A DNA stretch of 31,301 bases from an uncultured Porphyromonadaceae bacterium (GTDB lineage: Bacteria > Bacteroidota > Bacteroidia > Bacteroidales > Muribaculaceae). Each line of letters begins with the position of its first letter. The first letter of the stretch is position 1. Positions 1-6,970 of this stretch are shown piece by piece. The stretch lies in the NCBI GenBank assembly GCA_900548875.1, contig URMA01000031.1, positions 1-31,301 of the forward strand, written 5' to 3'. The translations under genes were made by a program, and so were the position numbers. The notes beneath the pieces were generated by a model, which was not told the DNA's origin, made no database searches, and saw only the letters and a program-made list of their open reading frames with translations.

Positions 1-120
1 TTGACGGGGCTTGGAATTACAAAATAAGACTCGACCACTGAATACACAATGGTCGGGCAGTACATTTTTATATTTAATCGGTTTTATCGGACAGCAATAA
101 TTCAATATAGTGAGAATAGT
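1..120. other. Left edge: possible 3' end of a plus-strand gene, then AT-rich spacer
   Basis: A plus-strand frame is open from base 3 and stops at TGA 39-41, giving a 12-residue tail (DGAWNYKIRLDH). This may be the end of a gene lying outside the window, but it is too short to identify. An inverted repeat CGACCA (32-37) / TGGTCG (50-55) overlaps the stop and is followed by T-rich sequence from about 63, so it may be a weak terminator. Nothing else is recognisable up to the repeat at 121. Confidence 0.25.
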
Positions 121-168
121 GAAAATAGAGGGAATTAGGGGAAATTAGAGGGAAATTTCCTCTAATTT
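121..168. repeat. Copy 1 of a 47-bp repeat flanking the Fic gene, probable operator
   Basis: The stretch contains tandem units of the type GGGAAATTAG and ends in an inverted copy, so that AATTAGAGG (143-151) and CCTCTAATT (159-167) form a dyad around GAAATTT. A second copy with one mismatch in 47 bases lies at 1526-1572, just after the Fic stop codon. This copy ends about 14 bp upstream of the -7 box at 182, where a repressor would block transcription. Autoregulation by the winged-helix domain of the Fic protein is inferred. Confidence 0.7.
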
Positions 169-181
169 ATTTTTTTTCTTG

Positions 182-189
182 TATATTTG
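182..189 (+). promoter_or_regulatory. -7 promoter box of the Fic gene
   Basis: TATATTTG fits the Bacteroidota -7 consensus TAnnTTTG. Its terminal TTG (187-189) is also an in-frame potential start codon, but as part of the promoter it would lie upstream of the transcript. Initiation is therefore placed at ATG 205, leaving a very short leader. No clear -33 box is visible; the repeat at 121-168 occupies that area. Confidence 0.55.
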
Positions 190-204
190 CCAAAAACAAA
201 TTTT

Positions 205-1515
205 ATGATTGAGCAAGTTCCCAAATTAAGTCAGAGTACACAATCGGATGCATTAAAACTTTTAGAAAATCCTAAATATGATGGTTTGTTTACCAAGATG
301 CAGGACGAATATGTTTATTGGGACAAAGCAAAATATTATTCTCCAAAAGGAGTTGACCCGATAATCTTTTGGCAAGCCATTAAGTTAAAAAGGAATTTCA
401 ATTTAGTATATTTACGATTTGGCAAATTTAAGTTTCATTTTACGATAACTGGTAGAATGCAACAGTTACTGCATGAGTTTGACATGCACTTTGGCGGAAC
501 TTTAAGAGCAAATAATATCATTCCGGAGAAGGACCATAGCGTTTATTTGGTAAGTTCGATTATGGAGGAAGCTATAGCCTCAAGTCAAATGGAGGGTGCT
601 TCCACAACAAGAAAGATAGCTAAGGATATGTTGCGAAAACAAGCCAGGCCGATAAATAAAAGTCAGCAAATGATTGTAAACAATTATACAACTATTCAAT
701 ATTTGGTCAATCATAAGTCTGATACATTAAGTATACCGGCTTTGTTGAATATCCACAAGCTTATTTCGAATAATACTCTTGATAGATCTTCTGATGAAGG
801 AGCTTTTAGAAAAGATGATAATATTTATGTTATGAATGAGGTAACAGGAGAGATTGTTCATACACCACCTTCAGCTTCTGATTTGGAAGATTTATTGTCT
901 GCTCTATGTGATTTTGTCAATGACAATAGAAGTGAACCATTTGTCCATCCAATAATCAAAGGAATTATTATCCATTTCATGTTGGCATATTTCCATCCGT
1001 TTGTAGATGGAAACGGTAGAACTTCTCGTTCGTTGGTGTATTGGTATTTGTTGAAAAATGGATATTGGTTGACGGAATACTTGTCAATATCTCGTGTTAT
1101 ATACAGAAGTAAAAGTCAATATGAGAAATCGTTTCTGTATGTAGAGGCTGATGATTTGGATCTTTCTTATTTCATTAATTATAATCTTAATGCAATGAAG
1201 GCTGCATACGAAGATTTGCAAAAGTATCTGATTAGAAAACAACGAGAGCAAGAAGCTATTTATGCTTTCCGAGGCGGTGTTTTAAATGACAGACAGTTAC
1301 AGATTGTAAGATTATATAAAGAAAATCCTCAAATTTTATTGACAGCCAAAGAATTGTCAACAAGATTTCTTGTTACGATGAAAACTGCCCGTGCTGACTT
1401 ACAACATCTTGTTCAGCTTAAATTGGTGCAAGAATCTCCAGTCAATAAACGGATGATGGGCTATGTACGTACAAAAGATTTTGATGTCGTACTTAATAAT
1501 TTGCCACATTCATAG
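205..1515 (+). CDS. Class II Fic family protein with C-terminal winged helix-turn-helix
   Basis: Fic enzymes usually transfer AMP from ATP to a hydroxyl on a target protein. The active-site loop HPFVDGNGRTSR (about residues 264-275) matches the family HPFxDGNGRxxR motif with every catalytic residue. The autoinhibitory motif SSQMEG (about 126-131) fits (S/T)xxxE(G/N) and lies before the Fic core, which makes this a class II protein. The last ~70 residues look like a winged helix for DNA binding. The length of 436 residues and the order N-terminal region, inhibitory helix, Fic core, winged helix resemble Bacteroides and Shewanella Fic proteins of known structure. ATG 205 is chosen because the upstream TTG 187 lies in the promoter. 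The gene is AT-rich compared with its neighbours and flanked by direct repeats, which suggests an accessory cassette. No antitoxin gene is adjacent. The target is unknown. Confidence 0.9.
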   Translation: MIEQVPKLSQSTQSDALKLLENPKYDGLFTKMQDEYVYWDKAKYYSPKGVDPIIFWQAIKLKRNFNLVYLRFGKFKFHFTITGRMQQLLHEFDMHFGGTLRANNIIPEKDHSVYLVSSIMEEAIASSQMEGASTTRKIAKDMLRKQARPINKSQQMIVNNYTTIQYLVNHKSDTLSIPALLNIHKLISNNTLDRSSDEGAFRKDDNIYVMNEVTGEIVHTPPSASDLEDLLSALCDFVNDNRSEPFVHPIIKGIIIHFMLAYFHPFVDGNGRTSRSLVYWYLLKNGYWLTEYLSISRVIYRSKSQYEKSFLYVEADDLDLSYFINYNLNAMKAAYEDLQKYLIRKQREQEAIYAFRGGVLNDRQLQIVRLYKENPQILLTAKELSTRFLVTMKTARADLQHLVQLKLVQESPVNKRMMGYVRTKDFDVVLNNLPHS

Positions 1516-1525
1516 CTTCTTATGG

Positions 1526-1572
1526 GAAAATAGAGGAAATTAGGGGAAATTAGAGGGAAATTTCCTCTAATT
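1526..1572. repeat. Copy 2 of the 47-bp repeat, downstream of the Fic gene
   Basis: Identical to 121-167 except for one base (G to A at the twelfth position), beginning 11 bp after the Fic stop codon. It keeps the terminal dyad AATTAGAGG / CCTCTAATT. The two copies are 1405 bp apart in direct orientation. They could be a paired operator that loops the DNA, or recombination sites that would remove the gene. Confidence 0.75.
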
Positions 1573-1578
1573 CGTTCT

Positions 1579-1639
1579 GGAAATGTTGGGGGAATACTGT
1601 TTTGTGGAAGGAATTCAGCGGAAATGTTGTGTGGGGGAA
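1579..1639. repeat. Imperfect direct repeat between fic and the DUF3575 gene
   Basis: GGAAATGTTG followed by GGGGGAA occurs at 1579-1594 and again at 1620-1639, where three extra bases (TGT) sit between the two parts. The period is 41 bp. It lies upstream of the promoter at 1662. Function unknown; it may be regulatory or degenerate sequence left by the neighbouring repeats. Confidence 0.35.
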
Positions 1640-1661
1640 CAAATAATTTCAATCTTTATTG

Positions 1662-1669
1662 TACCTTTG
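1662..1669 (+). promoter_or_regulatory. -7 promoter box of the DUF3575 gene
   Basis: TACCTTTG matches TAnnTTTG. It lies about 120 bp before the chosen start codon. A good -33 partner was not seen at the expected distance. Confidence 0.45.
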
Positions 1670-1786
1670 AATGTGTGAGGAAAAACATTAGAGATTTTTT
1701 ATAAGGGTGGATTGGGTAAATAATGCCGTGTCAGATGTGCATTTTCAATTTCTCGTTTGAAACCCGTATGTTTTTGTTTTTACGTG

Positions 1787-2974
1787 ATGTTTATGCTGAA
1801 AAATACAAGATTTCAATTGTTTCGTGTCTTTGCTTTCGTCTTCCTTTTAAACTCCTTTGCGGGGTTGACTTATGGAAAGGAACGGATGTTTACGGTATAC
1901 TTTATGAAGGAAAATGCCAGTTTTGATCCTTGCTTCCATCAGAATAAAGTGCAGGTGGATTCGCTTGGCTCTTATTTGCGAGAGTTGGAAGCCGATGAGA
2001 AGTGGCAGCTTGACAGCATTCGGGTGAGCGCCTATGCTTCGCCCGACGGTCCGACACGGATGAATGACAGCATTGCCAATCTGCGAGGGTGGAATTTGAG
2101 CCGATATATTGCCGCTAATTTTGGTGTGGCTGATTCACTGGTCCGCTACCGTGGCAAGGGTGTGGCCTGGAGTCGGTTGGCTTCATGGGTGAAGGCATCG
2201 GACTATGCTGACAAGGATGAGATTGTCCGTATCATAGAAATGCCGATTGACCGCCCTTATCGGCGTATTCTGCTGCTTGAACAATTGGATTATGGCTGGA
2301 CTTATCTGAAATTGCGTGACACGTATTTCCCGCAGTTGCGGTTTGCGGAAATTACGGTGTCAAGTTCCGAGGTCAGACGGCCGGAGGTCGTGGTTGCCGA
2401 GCCAGCGGTGCAGCCGGAAGTTGTCGACACGCTTGTGTCGGTGGAGCCTGTAGCCATCGAGGAACCGGTTCCGGTCAAGCATGTTCCACGCTTTGCCTTG
2501 AAGACAAATATTGTCGCTTTGGGTGCAGGTGTAGCCAACCTGGGGGTAGAATTCCGTATCGGGAGGAATATGTCGTTTGAATTGCCGGTAATGTTTTCTC
2601 CCTATACCATCAAGTCGGACTACCGGATACGCGTATTTGCCGTGCAGCCGGAATATCGTTTCTGGTTCTCGGAAGCATTCTCCAAACATTTTCTCGGCAT
2701 ACATGCCAGCGGAGCGTTTTTTAATGTGGCATTGGACGGGAATAACCGTTACCAGAATACTTATGAGCGTCCGTTGTGGGGTGCCGGGCTGTCGTACGGC
2801 TATTTCCTCCGGCTTGGTTCGCACTGTGGGCTGGAATTTACGTTAGGCGCAGGCTATGCACATATCGACTATAACGTGTACCGCAATGTTCCGAATGGAG
2901 AAAAATATGATAGCGGTACGAAGGAATATTGGGGACTGACAAAGCTGGGCATTAATTTTGTCTATCGTTTTTGA
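1787..2974 (+). CDS. DUF3575 outer-membrane protein with OmpA-like N-terminal region
   Basis: The 395-residue product starts with a signal peptide (hydrophobic run FAFVFLLNSFAG). A periplasmic segment of ~170 residues follows, containing an OmpA-like phrase (IRVSAYASPDGP), then a Val/Glu/Pro-rich linker (about residues 200-235) and a C-terminal ~165-residue region of alternating strands ending in Tyr-Arg-Phe, as expected of a beta-barrel. That C-terminal region resembles DUF3575, a Bacteroidales family often encoded near Mfa/FimA-type fimbrial genes. No fimbrial gene is present here. It is probably an outer-membrane protein, perhaps an anchor or assembly factor, but its function is not established. 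Initiation at ATG 1787 or 1793 gives a normal signal peptide; a TTG 30 bp upstream is less likely. Confidence 0.75.
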   Translation: MFMLKNTRFQLFRVFAFVFLLNSFAGLTYGKERMFTVYFMKENASFDPCFHQNKVQVDSLGSYLRELEADEKWQLDSIRVSAYASPDGPTRMNDSIANLRGWNLSRYIAANFGVADSLVRYRGKGVAWSRLASWVKASDYADKDEIVRIIEMPIDRPYRRILLLEQLDYGWTYLKLRDTYFPQLRFAEITVSSSEVRRPEVVVAEPAVQPEVVDTLVSVEPVAIEEPVPVKHVPRFALKTNIVALGAGVANLGVEFRIGRNMSFELPVMFSPYTIKSDYRIRVFAVQPEYRFWFSEAFSKHFLGIHASGAFFNVALDGNNRYQNTYERPLWGAGLSYGYFLRLGSHCGLEFTLGAGYAHIDYNVYRNVPNGEKYDSGTKEYWGLTKLGINFVYRF

Positions 2975-3073
2975 CAGATTCTTTTGGACATGAGTGCCGT
3001 GTTTCGGCTGTTTTTTTGCTACGATTTCACTACGTTTTTAGAGTATTGTTTTTATTCGCCATCGCAATCGGTG

Positions 3074-3081
3074 TATATTTG
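3074..3081 (+). promoter_or_regulatory. -7 promoter box of the secreted hydrolase gene
   Basis: TATATTTG matches TAnnTTTG. A TTG at 3046-3048 could be the -33 box, although the 25-bp spacing is longer than usual. The start codon is ~70 bp downstream. Confidence 0.5.
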
Positions 3082-3149
3082 TAGTGTAATAGTTGACGAT
3101 TCAGCATCGCCTATTGAAGTTGCATTACCTAACAAAATCCGATATAGAA

Positions 3150-4016
3150 ATGAAAAAACTGTTTTTTGTGCTACTCAGCATTCTTTTTTGCGGGCAATTT
3201 GCCTTCGCAAAATCCCCTAAAACGATGAATGTGATGACGTTCAACATCCGTCTGATTTCCACATCCGACGGAGTGAACGAGTGGAAATACCGAAAGGACG
3301 ATGCTGTCGGCCTGCTGAAATACCATTGTCCCGATATTTGGGGCGGACAGGAGGTGACTCATCCGCAGTTGACCGACATTCTTAATGATATGCCTGAATT
3401 CGGCTATATCGGTGTCGGACGTGCCGACGGCAAGACAGCGGGCGAATATGCGCCGATTTTTTATCGTAAGGACCGTTTTGAAGTGCTGGACCACGGCGAT
3501 TTCTGGTTGGCTGAAAAGGATAAGATGTATACTCCGGGCGTAAAAGGATGGGATGCCGCCTGCGAACGTGTCGCCACTTGGGGTATCTTCAAGGATAAGA
3601 ATACAGGCAAGAAATTCTTCATGCTGAACACCCACCTCGACCACATGGGTCCGCAAGCCCGGCACAACGGCGCGGCTCTGGTGGTGGAGCAGGCTGCCGA
3701 ACTGTCGAAAGGTCTGCCTGTCATTGTGACCGGCGATTTCAATTCCGAACCTGACGACGAACCGATACACGTGCTTCTCGATCCGGAAAATCCCAATCAT
3801 TTGCAGCATACGCGCGATTTGGCTCCGTTTGTTTATGGACCAAAATGGACTTATCATGATTTCGGACGCCTTCCGTTTGCCGAACGTCAATTTATCGACT
3901 ATGTGATGGTGCGCGGTGACTGGAACGTGCTCTCGCATGCCGTTCTTTCCGACTATATGGGCGAGATTTACCCCTCTGACCACTGCCCGGTCATCGTGAA
4001 AATGGAAATGAAATAA
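3150..4016 (+). CDS. Secreted endonuclease/exonuclease/phosphatase-family hydrolase
   Basis: The product is 288 residues. A signal peptide (MKKLFFVLLSILFCGQFAFA) is followed by one metal-dependent EEP domain spanning the protein. Visible family motifs in order: NVMTFNIRL near the start of the mature protein, GGQEV (metal-binding Glu), NTHLDH (catalytic His), VTGDFNSEP (Asp-Asn pair) and SDHCPV near the C-terminus (Asp-His pair). All residues needed for phosphodiester or phosphate ester hydrolysis are present. Exported relatives in Bacteroidales may act on nucleic acids, inositol phosphates or sphingolipids; the substrate cannot be read from the sequence. ATG 3150 is chosen over an upstream in-frame TTG because it directly precedes the signal peptide. 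The gene has its own promoter and ends at a shared terminator facing ssb. Confidence 0.85.
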   Translation: MKKLFFVLLSILFCGQFAFAKSPKTMNVMTFNIRLISTSDGVNEWKYRKDDAVGLLKYHCPDIWGGQEVTHPQLTDILNDMPEFGYIGVGRADGKTAGEYAPIFYRKDRFEVLDHGDFWLAEKDKMYTPGVKGWDAACERVATWGIFKDKNTGKKFFMLNTHLDHMGPQARHNGAALVVEQAAELSKGLPVIVTGDFNSEPDDEPIHVLLDPENPNHLQHTRDLAPFVYGPKWTYHDFGRLPFAERQFIDYVMVRGDWNVLSHAVLSDYMGEIYPSDHCPVIVKMEMK

Positions 4017-4038
4017 GTTCGTCAATCGTTAAAAAATA

Positions 4039-4076
4039 AAGCCGCAGACGGGTTTTCTGACCGGTCTGTGGCTTTT
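4039..4076. terminator. Bidirectional terminator between the hydrolase gene and ssb
   Basis: GCCGCAGAC (4041-4049) pairs with GTCTGTGGC (4064-4072) with one wobble pair, and CGG/CCG inside can extend the stem. An A-rich run lies on the left and TTTT on the right, so it can work on both strands. The genes on either side converge on it. Confidence 0.8.
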
Positions 4077-4096
4077 CTTATGTCTATATGTAGTTT

Positions 4097-4438
4097 TTAC
4101 TGGCGGTTGGGTTGGGCGAGGAAGTCGAAGGTGTCGACGTAGATTTCTGTCACGCTGCGCTTGATGGCGTTTTTGTCTTCCCAAATGCGTGTGCGGATTT
4201 TTCCTTCGATATAGAGCTTCGCACCTTTGCGGATATATTTCTCAGCATATTCCGCATTTTTCCCCCACATGACAATGTTGTGCCATTCCGTTTTTTCCGG
4301 AATGTTGACACCGGCGGCCGTAGTAAATGCCCGTTCTGTGGTGGCAAGCGAGAACGACGCTACCGGTTTCCCTTCCACGTAACGGATGTCAGGGTCTTTT
4401 CCTACGTTGCCTACAAGTATGGCTCTGTTGACTGACAT
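4097..4438 (-). CDS. ssb: Single-stranded DNA-binding protein, short form
   Basis: SSB coats single-stranded DNA in replication, recombination and repair. The 113 residues form one OB fold: MSVNRAILVGNVGKDP at the start, TEWHNIVMWGKNAEYAEKYI in the middle and LYIEGKIRTR near the end are typical of the family. The protein stops right after the fold (TFDFLAQPNRQ). The Gly/Pro-rich linker and acidic tip (DDDIPF type) that recruit partner proteins in most bacterial SSBs are absent. It is the last gene of the minus-strand group, 19 bp after proC, in a recombination context (recA upstream). It may be a second, specialised SSB rather than the essential one. Confidence 0.9.
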   Translation of the reverse strand: MSVNRAILVGNVGKDPDIRYVEGKPVASFSLATTERAFTTAAGVNIPEKTEWHNIVMWGKNAEYAEKYIRKGAKLYIEGKIRTRIWEDKNAIKRSVTEIYVDTFDFLAQPNRQ

Positions 4439-4457
4439 ATTCTTTGAATTAGAGTGT

Positions 4458-5246
4458 TTACTTGACGCTTGCCTTGTGGGCTTCGATTACGGCATTTGTA
4501 AATCCGCAGGCTTCCATTCGGTTCAGTCCTTTGATGGTGATGCCGCCCGGCGTAGTCACCTTGTCGATTTCCGTTTCAGGGTGAGTGCCGTTGGCGAGCA
4601 GCAGTTCCGCTGCCCCTTTGACGGTTTGTGCAACGATGGTCTTTGCCTGTTCCGGGTAGAGCCCGAGCTCGATTCCGGCTTCCATTGCCGCACGGATATA
4701 GCGCAGGGCAAAGGCCGTTCCGCATGAGCCCAACGACGTGGCGGCCCCCATCAGTCGTTCTTCCAGCAGCAGCGTTTTACCAAGATGATTGAACAGTCCC
4801 GATACGACGGCAATCTGGCTTTCCGTAGCGTTTTCAGCGGCTATGACGGTCATGCTTTCGCCCAGCGCGATTGCCGTGTTGGGGATGACACGGAACAGGG
4901 CATGAACACTGTCGGTGGAAAGTATTTCTCCCAGATGTTCGAAAGGAACGCCAGCCACAACGGAAACGATAATCTGTTGGCCGTTTAAAGCCTGTCGCAT
5001 TTCGTTTACGACGGCATCAAGCAGCCAGGGCTTCACGGCAAAAATCACGATGTCGGCATCTTTTGCCACCTCTTTGTTGTCGGTTGAAACCTCGATAGCC
5101 GGATATTCGGCCTTCAGTTTCTCCAGTTTTCCGTAAGAACGGTTGGATACGGCGAGTTTGTTGTGGCTCGCAAAATCATTGTTGGCGGCCAGTCCACGTG
5201 CGATGGCGCCGCCCATATTTCCACATCCGATGATAGCTATTTTCAT
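4458..5246 (-). CDS. proC: Pyrroline-5-carboxylate reductase
   Basis: Catalyses the last step of proline synthesis, reduction of 1-pyrroline-5-carboxylate with NAD(P)H, in the cytoplasm. The 262-residue product begins with a Rossmann fold (MKIAIIGCGNMGGAIARGL, GxGxxG-type turn). It then has the family's FAVKPW and RVIPNTA segments, and a C-terminal dimerisation domain with the signature VTTPGGITIKGL where substrate binds. The length is normal. It lies between recA and ssb on the same strand. A stem-loop between recA and proC may partly separate their expression. Confidence 0.95.
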   Translation of the reverse strand: MKIAIIGCGNMGGAIARGLAANNDFASHNKLAVSNRSYGKLEKLKAEYPAIEVSTDNKEVAKDADIVIFAVKPWLLDAVVNEMRQALNGQQIIVSVVAGVPFEHLGEILSTDSVHALFRVIPNTAIALGESMTVIAAENATESQIAVVSGLFNHLGKTLLLEERLMGAATSLGSCGTAFALRYIRAAMEAGIELGLYPEQAKTIVAQTVKGAAELLLANGTHPETEIDKVTTPGGITIKGLNRMEACGFTNAVIEAHKASVK

Positions 5247-5274
5247 TTTATAAACATTTTTATATAAGACAAAT

Positions 5275-5317
5275 GTCCCAGCGTTGCGGCTGTCGTTGCC
5301 AGCCGTACCGGCGGGAC
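5275..5317 (-). terminator. Stem-loop after recA, possible weak terminator
   Basis: On the minus strand GTCCC...GGGAC encloses CGGCTG...CAGCCG around a short loop, giving an interrupted GC-rich stem. Only ATTTGTC follows instead of a long U run, so termination may be partial and proC may still be transcribed from upstream. Confidence 0.45.
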
Positions 5318-5348
5318 AATATTGGTATTTTGCCAGAGGCGCTTATTC

Positions 5349-6431
5349 TTATTCTTCTGTTTCGAACAAAGCGTCACCCATTGGAGGCTGTTGTTCCTCG
5401 TCGGTGTCCTTTGCAAACAGTTTTGCCTTGATTTTGGCTTCCAGTTCTTCGGAGAGTTCCGGATTGTCGTCGATAAGGCGTTTCACTGCATCACGGCCTT
5501 GTCCGAGTTTTGTGTCTTCGTAAGAGAACCATGAGCCGCTTTTCTTGATAATGCCGAGTTCGACACCGAGATCGATGATTTCACCGCTGTGGGAAACTCC
5601 TTCGCCGAAGGTCATCTCAAATTCTGCCTTTTTGAAAGGAGGTGCCACCTTGTTCTTGATTACCTTTACTTTTGTCAGGTAGCCCAGCACTTCTTCGCCG
5701 TTCTTGATGGCGCTTGCACGGCGGATGTCAAGACGGACGGAAGCGTAGAACTTCAGCGCGTTACCGCCGGTTGTCGTTTCAGGTGAGCCCCACATTACGC
5801 CGATTTTGTCACGCAACTGGTTGATGAAAATACACGTGGTCTTTGTCTTTGAAATGGTAGCCGTGAGCTTGCGGAGAGCCTGCGACATGAGTCGTGCCTG
5901 CAAACCCATCTGCTTTTCGCCCATCACCCCTTCGATTTCCGCTTTCGGCGTAAGGGCTGCCACGGAGTCGATGACGATGATGTCGATGGCCGACGAGCGA
6001 ATCAGTTGTTCGGCAATTTCCAGCGCCTGTTCTCCGTTGTCGGGTTGCGCAATCCAAAGGTTGTTCACGTCGACGCCCAATTTTTCTGCATAGAAGCGGT
6101 CGAACGCGTGTTCCGCATCGATGATGGCCGCAATGCCGCCCTGCTTTTGCGCTTCGGCAATGGCAAGAATGGCAAGAGTTGTCTTACCTGACGATTCCGG
6201 GCCGTAGATTTCGATGATACGTCCGCGCGGATAGCCGCCGACGCCCAGGGCATAGTCCAGCCCGATGATACCCGTCGGAATCACTTCGATATTTTCGATG
6301 CTTTCGTCGCCGAGTTTCATGATGGCTCCCTTGCCATAGTCCTTTTCTATTTTCGACATTGCATTTTGCAATGCTTTCAGTTTTTCGTTTGATACAGGCA
6401 TGTGTTCGCCTGCGCCTTTCTTAGCGTTCAT
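5349..6431 (-). CDS. recA: Recombinase A
   Basis: RecA forms ATP-dependent filaments on single-stranded DNA for strand exchange and SOS co-protease activity. The 360-residue product has Walker A GPESSGKT (residues 77-84), Walker B IIVIDS, the MAW-type phrase PKAEIEG, and loop L2 followed by GGNALKFYASVRLDIRR. The C-terminus is acidic (DTDEEQQPP...), as in other RecA proteins. In L2 the usual MFGNPETTT reads MWGSPETTT: positions equivalent to E. coli Phe203 and Asn205 are Trp and Ser. The start is either Met1, 11 bp after bcp, or Met11, which aligns better with most RecA N-termini. The bcp-recA spacing suggests one transcript. Confidence 0.97.
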   Translation of the reverse strand: MNAKKGAGEHMPVSNEKLKALQNAMSKIEKDYGKGAIMKLGDESIENIEVIPTGIIGLDYALGVGGYPRGRIIEIYGPESSGKTTLAILAIAEAQKQGGIAAIIDAEHAFDRFYAEKLGVDVNNLWIAQPDNGEQALEIAEQLIRSSAIDIIVIDSVAALTPKAEIEGVMGEKQMGLQARLMSQALRKLTATISKTKTTCIFINQLRDKIGVMWGSPETTTGGNALKFYASVRLDIRRASAIKNGEEVLGYLTKVKVIKNKVAPPFKKAEFEMTFGEGVSHSGEIIDLGVELGIIKKSGSWFSYEDTKLGQGRDAVKRLIDDNPELSEELEAKIKAKLFAKDTDEEQQPPMGDALFETEE

Positions 6432-6442
6432 ATTTCGTGTCT

Positions 6443-6895
6443 TTATTTTTTCAAATCCAAAATCTGGCGGGCGCTGTCCTTCGTGTTTACCTTGTTGATG
6501 ATGTCCGTAATGACGCCGTTCTCATCTGTAAGGAATGTGGTGCGCACTGTGCCCATGCTTTCGCGTCCGCACATTTTTTTCAACTGCCATACTCCGAAGG
6601 CTTCGTTCATGCGCAGGTCCGTGTCGGCGATCAGCGTGAACGGAAGTTCGTGCTTGGCGGCAAATTTCTGGTGCGAAGCCGCGCTGTCCTTGCTGATACC
6701 GATGACTTCGAAGCCGGCCGCTTTCAGTTCGGCATAGCCGTCGCGAAGGCTGCATGCTTCGGCCGTACAGCCCGGAGTATTGTCCTTCGGGTAGAAATAG
6801 ATGGCAAGCTTCTTGCCTGCGAAATCGGAAGCTTTCACTTCCACACCTTCTGCGTTGATGCCTAATATTTCGGGTATCTTATCTCCAATTTTCAT
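6443..6895 (-). CDS. bcp: Thioredoxin-dependent peroxiredoxin, BCP type
   Basis: Reduces hydrogen peroxide and organic hydroperoxides with thioredoxin as reductant, in the cytoplasm. The 150 residues form one AhpC/TSA-type thioredoxin fold. The peroxidatic Cys43 lies in TPGCTAEAC and the resolving Cys48 is five residues later, the C-x4-C spacing of atypical 2-Cys BCP enzymes. The length is normal. It is 11 bp before recA, which would place peroxide defence and DNA repair on one transcript. No clear promoter box was found in the 75 bp upstream. Confidence 0.93.
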   Translation of the reverse strand: MKIGDKIPEILGINAEGVEVKASDFAGKKLAIYFYPKDNTPGCTAEACSLRDGYAELKAAGFEVIGISKDSAASHQKFAAKHELPFTLIADTDLRMNEAFGVWQLKKMCGRESMGTVRTTFLTDENGVITDIINKVNTKDSARQILDLKK

Positions 6896-6934
6896 AGTCG
6901 TATCTTTTTTCTGTTACAAAATTCCTCATTACAT

Positions 6935-6951
6935 GGGCGTATAATATGCCC
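6935..6951. other. Near-perfect dyad upstream of bcp
   Basis: GGGCGTATAATATGCCC reads almost identically on both strands, with one wobble-type mismatch. It sits in the 75-bp gap between mrp and bcp, 40 bp before the bcp start codon. Its size and position fit a protein-binding operator for bcp-recA better than a terminator, since it has almost no room for a loop. The binding protein is unknown. Confidence 0.35.
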
Positions 6952-6970
6952 TATATATATAAATAATGTT

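Noticed and set aside
121..1572. CRISPR array or insertion sequence ends around fic
   Set aside because: Only two repeats exist, 1.4 kb apart, in direct orientation with a gene between them; no transposase, cas gene or clear target duplication is seen.
1461..1652. Small minus-strand frame over the second fic repeat
   Set aside because: It is antisense to the end of fic and consists mainly of the repeat translated; no start signal or homology.
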